From the NCBI RefSeq assembly GCF_016802725.1, contig NC_052668.1, positions 28,439,675 through 28,503,674 on the forward strand: a stretch of DNA of 64,000 bases. The letters are read 5' to 3'. Source of the DNA: Solenopsis invicta (lineage: Eukaryota; Arthropoda; Insecta; Hymenoptera; Formicidae). The translations under genes and the position numbers were made by a program. Positions 46,836 to 57,383 of this stretch are shown one piece after another. The stretch's first letter is position 1. Each line of letters begins with the position of its first letter. The notes below the pieces were generated by a model that searched no databases, was not told where the DNA came from, and saw only the letters and a list, made by a program, of their open reading frames with translations.

Positions 46836-48472
46836 ATAAGCATGTGTTGACCGCCCGCCAAGTAACCATAAATCTTGACAAGCATAGTCGCGTGCCTACC
46901 GTTCAGGTAAATTTTTGTGAAACAATTCCGCAAACTACCTTTTTATTGGATATTGGGTCAGGACCGAATATAATTAAAGAACATTTTATACCCACGGACA
47001 TAGTTATCAATTACAATAATATTTTGAAACTAAGCGGAATAAACGAATACCCGGTTTATACCCTCGGAGAAATCGTTCTCCCTCTTTTCGGGAAAGAAGT
47101 AACATTCCATATCGTGTCAAGTAATTTTCCGATATCACAATCTGGTATATTAGGTAACGATTTCTTTCAACAAACATCTTCCAAAATCGACTATGCTAAT
47201 GGTTATTTAAACGTAGCAGGCACTAACGTTCCTTTCTTTTCTCCAGAAATTATTACCGCAGCTCCACGGTCCGAATCATTATTTTATGTGAGAATAGGGA
47301 ACCCTTATATAAAAATCGGGTACATACCTAAATTAAAAATTGCCCATGGAATCTATTCAAAGGAAACTATAGCAGAAAACGTTGACGGAAAGGCCTACTT
47401 TAATGTTATAAATACTTTGGACGAAGAAGTAGAAGTTCAAGTACCGACACTGTATCTTAAGCCTTTGAATGATATACTCGACGATCACGAGGATAAAATC
47501 GAGACACCAAATGAACCAGAAGAAATTATGGAAATAAAATGCAAGACCAACAAAGAAGAAGTAAAAGAAAAAATTAATAATAAAAGCGGAAATAATACAC
47601 ATTACGAGAAGGTAAATTTAATTGATGGAAAAGTTGAGAAATTAAGTAATCAAATAAAAATGAAAAATCTCGAAGAAAATGAAAGTAAAAGAATGAATAT
47701 AAAGGAAAATCAATTTAAAAATGAGGCAAAAATAAAAGAGAAAAATGAAGATAAAATTTTAAAGGAAAATGAAGAATTAAATAACAATTTTAATTTCAAA
47801 AATCCAGATCTCCGAAACCTTGGAGGAAAAGGCTTTCAAATCTCTCCTGAATTGCCCAGAGATTCAAAAATTCAAGAAAACGGAAATCACCAAACCTGTC
47901 TTGGATTGTCCAGTAATCTTAAAATTCTTAGGGAGAGAGAATTCTCAATTCCTCCTAAATTATCCAGCGATTCACAAATCCAAACGGAAATAAGCTACCA
48001 AACTCCTCATGGGTTGTCCAAGAATCAAAAAATTATTAGTGAGGAATGTTTCCAAACCCCTCCCTCAGAGTACTTCATCCCTGCCGGTCGTGAAGAGGGA
48101 AGTTACCAAACCTCGTCAAGCGATGCGGTTTTTATTTTAAGGGAACCGAAGGAAAAGAGTTCCTCTATTTCTCAAGAAAAAATAAAATCTCTTAGAAACA
48201 AAACGGTCATAAGAAACGATGACATCTCTCATTCAATTACAAAAATACCTTCAAAGGAAAACAGAACCGAGACTCCCGAAATAAGAAAGTTATATTGTGA
48301 ATCTCTCGCAGAAAATATTTCCTCAACTCAACAAATGAGTGAAAATTTTAAAGGTAAACAAATTCAAACAGAAGAAGAGAAGCGAGATTTGCAAAATAAA
48401 GTACCTCGCGAATGTTTTCAAATTTCTGAAAATTTGGAGCAGAATAGGCTCGCAGAAATTATTACGTCTTGA
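46733..48472 (+). pseudogene. pro-pol, protease domain and long linker
   Basis: Aspartic protease at the start of Pol. The frame opens at 46733 inside gag. The active-site region reads LLDIGSGPNIIK with the Asp at 46949-46951; the residue after the Asp is Ile where retropepsins have Thr or Ser, so catalysis is doubtful. GILGNDFF is the second conserved protease motif. A ~300-residue lysine/glutamate-rich linker follows, with two 36-residue imperfect repeats (from about 47830 to 48045, starting FQISPEL and FSIPPKL). The frame ends at a TGA at 48470-48472; RT homology begins just before, in another frame, so a one-base shift lies near 48455. Confidence 0.8.
46748..46793 (+). promoter_or_regulatory. 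Putative -1 ribosomal frameshift signal for gag-pol
   Basis: GGGAAAC (46748-46754) is a slippery heptamer in the correct phase: gag reads GGA then AAC. After a 6-nt spacer, GGACCC (46761-46766) can pair with GGGTCC (46788-46793), with a 21-nt loop that holds the self-complementary CGACGTCG. The pol frame, open from 46733, lies exactly at -1 to gag. These match the known rules for programmed -1 frameshifting. Confidence 0.75.
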
Positions 48473-49664
48473 TCATTTAAATATCCAAGAAAGAGATAGC
48501 GTAATAAGTCTTATATCCGGCAGCCAGGATAGATTCCACATACCCGGAGAAAAATTAACAGCGATTCACGTGTTGCAACATCAAACACCGACAACAGACG
48601 ACCGACCCATCAATACTAGACGATATCGATTTCCTCAGATTCATAAAGAAGAAATAAATAAACAAGTTGAAGAATTGTTAGATGGAGGCGTAGTAAAATT
48701 ATCTCAGTCACCTTACAATACGCCCATATGGATAGTGCCTAAGAAGGAAGATTCAAAAGGAAACAAACGCTGGAGAATGGTTTTAGATTTCCGCACTTTA
48801 AATGAAAAAACCATTGGCGACTCTTACCCATTACCTAACATTGTTGACATCCTGGATCAATTAGGAGGAGCGGAATATTTCTCCGTATGTGATCTAGCTT
48901 CTGGTTTCCATCAAATAAAAATGGACCCCGCCGATGGTCACAAAACGGCATTTACTACTCCCTTCGGGCATTATGAATTCGAACGAATGCCATTCGGATT
49001 AAAAAATGCACCTGCGACTTTCCAACGTTTAATGGATTTAGTATTATCCGGATTGCAAGGCAAGGAATTATTCGTCTATATGGACGATATAGTTATTTAT
49101 GCTACTTCACTGGAAGAGCATGGAAGAAAATATAAATTATTAATGGATCGACTCCGCAAAGCAAATTTAAAATTACAACCTGATAAATGTGAATTTCTGA
49201 AGACTGAAGTGACATACCTTGGGCATATAATAGGTAGAAACGGTGTTAAGCCCGATCCGAAAAAATTAGAAGCCGTAAGACAATTTCCTCGACCAAAAAC
49301 TCCGAAAAATATTAAATAGTTTCTTGGACTAGCGGGATATTACAGGCGATTTATACCAAATTTTTCTGCGCTAGCCAAACCACTGTCTAACTTGCTAAAA
49401 AACGACGTTCGCTTCGAATGGGCATCCGCTCAGGAGGATTCTTTCGAAGCATTGAAAGAGAAATTATGCGAAGAACCAGTATTGCAATATCCTGATTTTT
49501 CTAAACCATTTATTTTGACTACCGACGCATCTGGAATAGCCGTGGGAGGCATTTTGTCACAAGGAGAAATAAATAAAGATCGACCAGTAGCATACGCATC
49601 TCGAACACTAACCGATAATGAAATAAAATACGACACCTACGAAAAAGAAGCATTAGCAATAATA
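48453..49664 (+). pseudogene. pol, reverse transcriptase and start of RNase H
   Basis: RT motifs in order: QSPYNTPIWIVPKK, RMVLDFRTLN, SVCDLASGFHQI, MPFGLKNAPATFQRLM, then YMDD in FVYMDDIVIYA, and TYLGHIIG. A TAG at 49317-49319 breaks the frame; it resumes unshifted with FLGLAGYYRRFIPNF and the RNase H start (TTDASGIAVGGILSQ, YDTYEKEALAI). At 49665-49666 a mariner interrupts RNase H. Known: the YMDD Asp pair is catalytic and is intact here. Confidence 0.9.
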
Positions 49665-49666
49665 TA

Positions 49667-50497
49667 CGAGGTGTGTTCAAAAAGTATCGCGAATTTTGAA
49701 TTTTCGCGGGTTACGTATATTCGAATTTCGATCTTTTTGTGGCGTTATGTTGGTACTCATGTCTCTCACTTATGCCGACAAGCTCGGCCATTTTGAATGT
49801 TCACTTAATTGTTGACAGCTGCTTTGCTTGCACGTGTTTTGGATCGTCTTCGATTTTTACCTATTCAAAAAAATGGATCAAAGAACCTGTATCAAATTTT
49901 GTGTGAAAAACGAAATTAAGTGCGCGGATGCATTCCGAATGTTGACTGTGGCATACGGAGAAGCTACCTTGGACCGAAGCAACGTTTATCGGTGGTACAA
50001 AATGTTCTCAGAAGGCCGAGAAGATGTGAACGACGAAGAGCGTGCCGGACGCCCGAGCACTTCAACAACAGACGAAAAAATTAATGAAGTGGAGAAAATG
50101 GTATTGGCCAATCGTCGAATCACCGTTAGAGAAGTTGCTGAGGACCTAAACATATCGATTGGCTCGTGCCATTCGATTTTTATCAATGATTTGGGCATGA
50201 GACGGGTCGCCGCGAAATTCGTACCAAAATTGCTCAATTGCGACCAAAAACAGCATCGCATGAACATTGCTAATGAGATGTTGGACTCTGTCCGCGACGA
50301 CCCAAATTTGCTCCAGAGGGTCATAACTGGTGACGAATCGTGGGTTTATGGTTATGACGTGGAAACCAAAGCTCAATCATCTCAATGGAAGCTGCCGCAC
50401 GAACCAAGACCGAAAAAAGCGCGCCAAGTTCGGTCGAATGTGAAAGTTTTGCTGACAGTTTTCTTCGATTGCAGGGGCGTGGTGCATCATGAGTTCT
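49667..50497 (+). mobile_element. mariner element 3, 3'-truncated, inside the Gypsy RNase H gene
   Basis: Starts at a TA (49665-49666) with CGAGGTGTGTTCAAAAAGTA and runs almost identical to mariner 2 (inverted there) until about 50497, where Gypsy sequence resumes. The last ~490 bp, the right inverted repeat and the second TA are missing. It cannot move by itself. Confidence 0.9.
49873..50497 (+). pseudogene. mariner transposase, C-terminal third missing
   Basis: ATG at 49873; the sequence differs from mariner 2 at only about two residues over this stretch. It has the HTH region and the first catalytic Asp (TGDESWVYGYD). The second and third Asp are lost at the truncation, and the frame then runs a few codons into Gypsy sequence to 50541. 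Potentially a DNA-binding fragment, if expressed at all. Confidence 0.85.
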
Positions 50498-52751
50498 GCG
50501 TCAAACATTTTCGTCCATACTTATACGCAAATTTACGCTAGTCACAGACCATAAACCTCTACTCTGGTTCAAAAATGCACAAGATGCCCATATGCGTATA
50601 CTTCGCTGGAGACTTAAATTAGCAGAATACGATTACGATGTAGTATATAAAGCCGGCAAAACTAATGTAAATGCCGACGCTTTATCTAGAAATCCAGTAG
50701 ATTACGATGAAAGAATCTGTAATGTAGTTAGGCATAATAAAATCTTAAATCCTAATGACCCGAAAGACGCAGAAATTATAGCCGATTTATTAAAAGAAAC
50801 AGACGAAGAAGACGAAGACTTTGAATTGTATCTCTCAGACGAGGAGGAATTTGAGAATCCGCCGTCGGACAATAATCTGTATAGTAACCATATCGATTCC
50901 ACGCAGCCTGTGTCTACAATGAGAGAGAAAGTAACTCAAGACTTTCCTACACGCGACAAAATACAAACGAGAAGCCAGACAGCGAAGATTAAAGACACCG
51001 CTCATAAATATTCAACAGACGAAACCGAATCATCAAAGATTAGAAACGGACCGACAGCAAGAGAAGCCGATAATACTGACGACGAGACAATGGAAAGCCA
51101 AGACGAGGAAACAGAGAATGAAGAAAAAGTAAACGACGAGACAAGAAATAGAAATGATCCACCGGATAAAAAAAGCGATAGTGAAAACGACGCAAATAAA
51201 ATTAGCGAAACAAATAAACGACGAAAAGCAAAGCCTACTATTATTAAAGATCAAATAAGTAAAAGCAACGTTTTCGACTCTCGAGAATTATTATTCTTGC
51301 GGAAGGATAACGTGGCATATTTCGTAGATACTACAGGAAAGCCTTTAGATTCAGGTTCTCAAAAATTATTCGAAAGGAATGAGCTCCCAAACTTGGAAGA
51401 TCTTACCTTAGGCAGGGTTAAGGCTATAAAATATAAGAAACGTTACCATATGGTGTTGCCCATTAGCGAGGGACAGCGCGAGGGCCCAACGATGACTTTA
51501 ACTCAGGTAACAGCCGTGCTAAAAGATCTCTGTGTAATGGCCGAAAAATTAAAACTAGAAACTCTTAGTATTTCGAAAACGGATATTGTTAACAATGTAC
51601 AATGGAATAACATTAAACCACTATTGCAATTAACGTTTATCAACTCCACGACTAAACTAATTATTTGCAATGGATTAGTTAAATACCCTCCAAGAGATCT
51701 TCGATCTATTATAATCGGAGAAACACATTGCTTGCCTACCGGAGGACATCGTGGCGTTACAAAAACTTATAACAGAATCAAACATAATTATTATTGGGAA
51801 AATTTAAAGACAGATGTCCAACATTATATACAGCAATGTTTGCAGTGTCAGTTAAAAAAATTAGTTAGGGTAAAAACTAAACAACCCATGATGATAACCG
51901 ACACGCCAGGATCTTCTTTCGACAAAGTTGCTATGGATATTGTGGGACCGTTACCTAAAACCTTAAGAGAAAACGAATACATTCTAACCCTTCAGGATCA
52001 GCTGACAAAATTCTGTATGGGGATTCCTTTACCTGACCAGACTTCCGAAACAATAGCAGAAGCCTTTGTAGATAAATTTATTTGTGTATTAGGAGCGCCT
52101 AAAGCCATATTGACCGATCAAGGAAGAAATTTCATTAGTGAATTAATGAAGAAAATAGCAAAGCTGTTCCGAATTCGCAAGTTTCGCACAACGGCTTTCC
52201 ACCCTCAATCAAACGGCTAATTAGAAAGATCGCATCATGCATTAGGAGAATATTTAAAGCAATATGCTAATGAGCAAAAGCAATGGGATAAATGGATCGG
52301 ACTCGCAATATTTAATTACAATACCAGAGTCCACGAAGCCACGAAGCACACGCCATACGAATTAGTATTCGGCAAAATAGCAAGAATTTCGATTAATGAA
52401 CTCTTAGGCCCAGAAGATAAATTAGCAAGTTACGATGACTATTTGATAAATTTAGTTACGCAACTTCACGGCATCCAAACAAACGCCCGCGAAAATGTTA
52501 TTAATGCCAAAATTAAGTCGAAAAAACACTACGACCAGAAAATTAATCCACAGACGTTTAGGCGTGGAGATTACGTATTCTTATTAAAAGGGCCTAAACC
52601 CGGTAAATTCGGAGACCATTATACTGGCCCTCACGAAATTCTCGAAATAATAAATAGAAAAAACGTTAAAATAAGAATAAAGAAAAATAGCCGAATTGTA
52701 CATCCCAATCGTTTGAGAGTTTCCCATATAAAACCCACCCTTAACCATTAA
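50498..52751 (+). pseudogene. pol, RNase H end, acidic linker, macro-like domain and integrase
   Basis: The RNase H end (VTDHKPLLWFKNAQ, then NADALSRNP) is followed by a ~190-residue acidic, low-complexity linker (about 50700-51260). Then comes a ~120-residue folded region (DSRELLFLRKDNVAYF to TTKLIICNGLVKYPP, about 51270-51680) that resembles the macro-like module known between RNase H and integrase in some arthropod Gypsy elements. Integrase: HHCC finger (THCLPTGGHRGV...CLQC), then core Asp residues in AMDIVGPL and LTDQGRNF. A TAA at 52218-52220 falls just before the catalytic Glu (ERSHH). The C-terminal part has FRRGDYVFLLKGPKPGKF and GPHEILEI, the usual GPY/F-like end. Stop at 52749-52751. 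Confidence 0.85.
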
Positions 52752-52781
52752 AATAAATAGTAACAACAATCAAAATTTCAG

Positions 52782-54756
52782 ATGGATCCCCGGGTTATGG
52801 CTATAATACTAATAATAGCATGGGCCCGCGAAACAGCCGGAATAATAGGCTACGATTGCGGATCACCGATGGCAAATATAACGACAATGTCCTTGCTTAA
52901 TACAGAAGAATGCGATATACCTCTTCAACGTGTGAACCAGACCAAAAAATATATACAACTCTTACAGATCAATGAATTTAAAACAGTAAAAGTTATTCAA
53001 TGCAAGGATGAGATCGATAGGATAGTAAAAACATGCGGAATGTTCTCTCACACCGGTGACGTGCTTAATGGCAAATACTCATACATAGAAGAAACCTCCC
53101 GTGAAACTTGCATGAAAATGCAATGGATCGGAACCTATCGTCACGGAAATACTGTGATATCCGACTTAAAGGCAAATCAATCAGTCTCACGACCAGTAAC
53201 CTTGGCAGGGCACATAGATAACGCAGGAACGTGCCACGGGACTAGTTATTCCGATTCTTTTGGAAGTTGGCCCAACGTGATTGTGCTCGCAACTGTAAAA
53301 ATCACACTCCAAGATTATGAGGCCACGGTCCAACTCAACTCAAATCGAATAGTGCTTCGGTCCGGAGTGACCTGCGACTTCAAGTCCACCCAATGCGTAG
53401 ATCTAGAAGGAGGAAACACCTACTGGGACCCACTCCCCCCGAGTCAATGTGCGCTTTCTAATTTCGGGTCACTTTATGATGGATTCGCGGATGTACTAGT
53501 AGATGATACCGGCAAAGAATCACAGGTAGTCTACTCTTTAAATTCTCAGGAAACGACCTTCGCACTGACAATGAGAGGACAATATACACACTGTGGATAC
53601 ACACTCATAAGAACCGAACACCCGAAATTATTGATCTATGAAACAACTTTCGGGAGTTCAATATTCGGTAAAGAATATCGCCCGCAAAACCTCGACATTT
53701 TTGCCTACATAAACTCCAAGTTTTTGTATGTGGAAAAACACGTACGCACTCAAGTAAACGAATTATATCGAAATGTCCTCCAACAACAATGCACCCTCGA
53801 ACAAAAGGTATTAAAAAACGCATTGGCTCTCGCCACTCACGCCCCAGACGCTTTCGCCTACCACATAATGCAAGGGCCAGGATATATGGCCCTGTTAGCT
53901 GGAGAAGTGATACATATAGTGAAATGCGTACCTGTCGAAGTAAAACTTGCTCACACTGGGAAATGCTATGATCAGCTACCAGTACTACGAAATAACGAGA
54001 GTTTATTTTTAACCCCACAAACCCATATTTTACTGCGTCAAGGGACGGAGGTTACTTGTAACTCACTCGCACCCGCCATGTATCTTCTCGGAAACTCGTG
54101 GTATAAATTCACACCCAAACCAGTCGAGACGCTACCTCCGATAATTATGAAGCCCATGACTAAACCAACATGGAAATATATTAGTCCCGGCTCGCTTGCC
54201 ACGAGCGGAATATATACAGAAAATGAACTCGAAATGCTTAGAGATCACATAATGTTTCCTGCCGAACGGCCCGCTCTGCTTAACACGGTAGCCCGGGGAA
54301 TGATGGGGCAATCGAGCTCCATAAATGGAGGATCTATCTCTAATTTTTTGGACGAAGCCTCTATAGAGAAAATAGCTACATCTGCATGGGAAAAATTCTG
54401 GAATCGATTTCTGATCTTTGGGAATGTCAGCGGGGGGATAATCGGAATATTACATGTCAGTAAGAGTTGTAAAACTAATAATAGATACTTTTGTGCACAG
54501 ATATGCCCTGCACACCGTGTACGGATGGTCAATATATTTGGTAGGAGCAATATGGGACTCAATCACCCAACTCTTGTTACACCTAGGAAAGGACCGTTGT
54601 AAATTAAGGAATCCATCTCCCTCAGCACCTGACGAGTCAGGATCGCAAGCAATAAGATTCTCAGAACTACAGGAGGATCCCAGACGGGAACAGCACAATT
54701 ACCCCCTGCTCCCGCCTAAAGAAAATTCAACGTACACTCTCGAGTTAAAAAACTAA
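52782..54756 (+). pseudogene. Envelope-like glycoprotein, chuvirus (Monjiviricetes) fusion-protein type
   Basis: A putative membrane-fusion glycoprotein. It starts at ATG 52782, 30 nt after the pol stop and directly after a splice-acceptor-like TTTCAG. Residues ~5-20 are a signal peptide, then GYDCGSP and a cysteine-rich ectodomain with N-glycosylation sites (for example NIT, NQT, NQS). The main frame is open to 54602, but homologous-looking C-terminal sequence leaves this frame near 54450. A candidate transmembrane segment (YGWSIYLVGAIW) and tail lie in another frame ending at 54756. So there is one frameshift; no other break is seen in 550 residues. Family assignment rests on the N-terminal pattern and cysteine spacing, read by eye; a baculovirus-F-type env looks less likely. 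Confidence 0.65.
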
Positions 54757-55618
54757 AAAAAAAGGGGGGTTAATAAATAAATAAATAGATAATATACGTA
54801 TATACATATAAGAGAGAGAAAATATATATAATAAAACATAAAGGTGAAAAATAAAGGGAATAATAATAGAAAGTATATATATATACATAATTTATATATA
54901 CATATATATATATATACATAATTTATATATACATACATATATAAAACATTATAAAATCATACTAACAGGAACGAAGGGTAACACACTAAACAATAACTAT
55001 TAAATTTAGATTATAAGAAAGCGTCCAACGATGAATTTTAGATAACTTAAAATTAAGATAACCATAAGTATAGGTTAAAACGAGAGTTACATTTCATTCT
55101 CTTTATTTCTGGGTAGTAATCGAACTTTTAAATGAATTTAAAGACCCACCGTAAAAGAAAAAAACGGTAGCGTGAAAAAAAATGCGCATTCTTCCGTCAC
55201 CTGCAGCAAGCAGATGCCGATAGGTGGACCCACGCAGGTCAACGAGCAAATAAAGCTTGAACAAAACACTGTCTCCAAAGACGGGTTTAGAAACAGAAAA
55301 AAAAAAACACCTTGGAAAAAGAGAAAGAAATACCTTAATAATCCATATATAAAATCAAATACGTATAAGAAAACTATATATTTATATAGATATATATATT
55401 ATAATAAAAAAAAAATGAGAAAGAAATTTATATTGTAAAAAGAGCACGAAGGGATTAAGAAAAGGCTGTATATTTTTCCTTTCCTGCTCTTTCCTTAGAA
55501 CCTCAGGATGCACATCTATGAGAAATCTTACATGTGGGTCCTCCATTGAGAAAATTACCCACGAAAGAAAAGAATTATCCTTTTACTCTGCAAATGTTGT
55601 GTATCCCCAACATTTGTC
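54757..55618 (+). other. Non-coding tail of the Gypsy element
   Basis: Opens with A9G6 (54755-54769), a polypurine-tract-like run. 54780-54960 is TATA/ACATA low-complexity. The rest is purine-rich with no supported gene; short open frames lack recognisable motifs. Confidence 0.6.
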
Positions 55619-55630
55619 TAAGGCGGGGGG
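55619..55630 (+). promoter_or_regulatory. Polypurine tract
   Basis: TAAGGCGGGGGG abuts the TG of the 3' LTR at 55631, the position where plus-strand DNA synthesis is primed. Confidence 0.8.
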
Positions 55631-56765
55631 TGTTACGTCCTGCGGAGTAACAATTCTTTTCTTTCGAAATCGATGCAGCCAAGCAACCGAAAATTTCGAA
55701 AAGATGATCTATCTTAACCGCGCAGATATGCTAAAGTCGAGTCAATACGGCTGGTCCACCCTTGACACGTGTCGATTTTGGCGGATGATTGACCCCATCG
55801 ACACGAAACACTTGTCGCGCAATTAATAGGTAGCGCGCGGGCAATAATAAGAGACAGTACACCTGCGGATTAAAATCCCATAGAAATCATAGGCAGAATC
55901 AGGTATAAAAGGAAGGAGCTCCGGAGCCCGCGAGCACTTACAGTCATCTACAGTCATTTACGAGCACTTGCCGCATCTTTTTTTTTTCATTCTGCTCAAT
56001 CGCTCATTTTTCATTCGCGATTCACTCCAGTTCGATCCGTCGCACATTCCGTGGCATTATATGTCCGAGTTTGTGACGTTCGGATTCGTATTTATCGTAC
56101 TTAAATTTGACGCGGCATTGCGAGAATTAATCAACAAGTTCTTTTCAACCTCCGAACTGAGTGCCAACCGTCGACCAGCCGTCCGCCTTTGCAAGCTGAA
56201 TCCACTCCGCCAAATCGTTCGCACCTTCACTAATTTCACCCAACAGTAAGTCTTAGCCGTCCATTACCTTTTTTTCTACTCTTCATAAGACTACCTTCTC
56301 TCTCTAGTAAGATATTTATTATACTTTTCAAAACACTCATATATCCAATATTATTTCACCACGCTTCCTTTCCTCCCTCTATTACTCTCTTTATTTCCCG
56401 CAGGATGCAATCGAGTTCTTTCGATTGAGTCCGCGACTCTCTTTATTTCCCGTAGGATACAATCGAGCTCTTTCGATTGGGTCCGCGATTCTCTTTATTT
56501 CCCGTAGGATACAATCGAGCTCTTTCCATTGGGTCCGCGACTCTGCTTATTCCCTGCTGGACAAATCGAACTCTCGTTCGATTGAATTCGCAACTTTCTT
56601 TGTTTGCAGTGGAAACAAAGAATTCCGTTCCTTTTATTAATTTAAACTTTTTCCTTTCTCCTTTCAAGAAGTTACAATATAAATTTTATTTCCCTTTATT
56701 AAAAAGAGAGAACGTAGCCTTAATTCTCAAATTCATTTTAGTGCATAAGCCAGTCCCTGAACATA
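55631..56765 (+). repeat. 3' LTR, truncated
   Basis: Matches the 5' LTR from its first base (TGTTACGTCC) through the TATA region, but has only three 52-bp units (about 56393-56550) and stops matching at about 56765, some 590 bp before the expected LTR end. The last segment ending in GGACGTAACA and any target duplication are missing. It differs from the 5' LTR by many substitutions and several deletions. Confidence 0.85.
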
Positions 56766-56887
56766 AATCTCGAAGAGCCATTAAAAACTGTCGGAATCGT
56801 CGAAATAAGAAGCTCCGGAAGCTTGGCGCATCGTTATCGCTCTACGGAAAATTTCACAATCAGCGAGGAAAAATTTCTGTTTTGCCT

Positions 56888-56965
56888 AACGCGCACGCGC
56901 ACGCACACGCACACGCACACGCACACGCACACGCACACGCACACGCACACGCACACGCACACACA
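56888..56965. repeat. Hexamer microsatellite CACACG
   Basis: About twelve GCACAC units after a short GCGCAC start. It directly follows the broken end of the Gypsy element and keeps frames open by chance (histidine-threonine and histidine-alanine repeats), which are not genes. Confidence 0.92.
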
Positions 56966-56997
56966 GAGGGTGATTCAGGTCGTTCGGGAGATTTTGC

Positions 56998-57208
56998 ACG
57001 TACACCCATGGAATTTGATTCTGTCCATGGGAAAATTTTCCAAACTAAGAAGTCGCTATCTTTCTACATACTTACAGTTTATGATTAACGCAACGACCAA
57101 TAAGCTCTAGTCGTTACATTAATCATAAACTGCAAGTATGTAGAAAGTGGTGACTTCTCAGTTTAGAAAATTTTTCCATGGACAGAATCAAATTCCATGG
57201 TTGTACGT
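56998..57208. repeat. 210-bp palindrome with ~100-bp arms
   Basis: Left arm 56998-57098 and right arm 57110-57208 are inverted copies (CCATGGAATTTGATTCTGTC with its complement, CTTTCTACATACTT with AAGTATGTAGAAAG, ACAGTTTATGATTAA with its near-complement), with an ~11-nt loop. Probably a foldback MITE. Confidence 0.8.
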
Positions 57209-57216
57209 ATTCCTCA

Positions 57217-57383
57217 TGAAAAATTGAGTCGAAAATGTTAATAGCAAAATGTTGAGAGGTCAATAGTTTTTAAACGGTGAGCCTTTGAAAGTATCCTACT
57301 ACAGGCCGTGATGTTGGCGCCGTTAAGGGCGACGCAACCAAGCGGCCGGCCAGATGCTTTGACGGGTACCGTTAAACGGCATG
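57217..57383. other. Short unclassified GC-richer spacer
   Basis: Between two inverted-repeat units. Contains GGCGCCGTTAAGGGCG and GTACCGTTAAACGG but no gene or clear boundary. Confidence 0.4.

Larger units (their letters stand above)
42777..56765 (+). mobile_element. Gypsy/Ty3 retroelement with envelope-like gene, defective
   Basis: 5' LTR, primer site, gag, pro-pol, env-like gene, polypurine tract and a truncated 3' LTR in the standard order; protease-RT-RNase H-integrase order identifies Gypsy/Ty3 (Metaviridae). It inserted into the intron block of aminopeptidase copy C; the empty site in copy A is near 12471. Breaks: two stops in gag, an altered protease active site, a frameshift before RT, a stop after RT, a mariner in RNase H, a stop in integrase and a frameshift in env. 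The LTRs differ by many substitutions and indels, so the insertion is not recent. Confidence 0.93.

Noticed and set aside
56823..57110. Open frames rich in His-Thr or His-Ala repeats
   Set aside because: They come from the CACACG microsatellite; no start context or homology.
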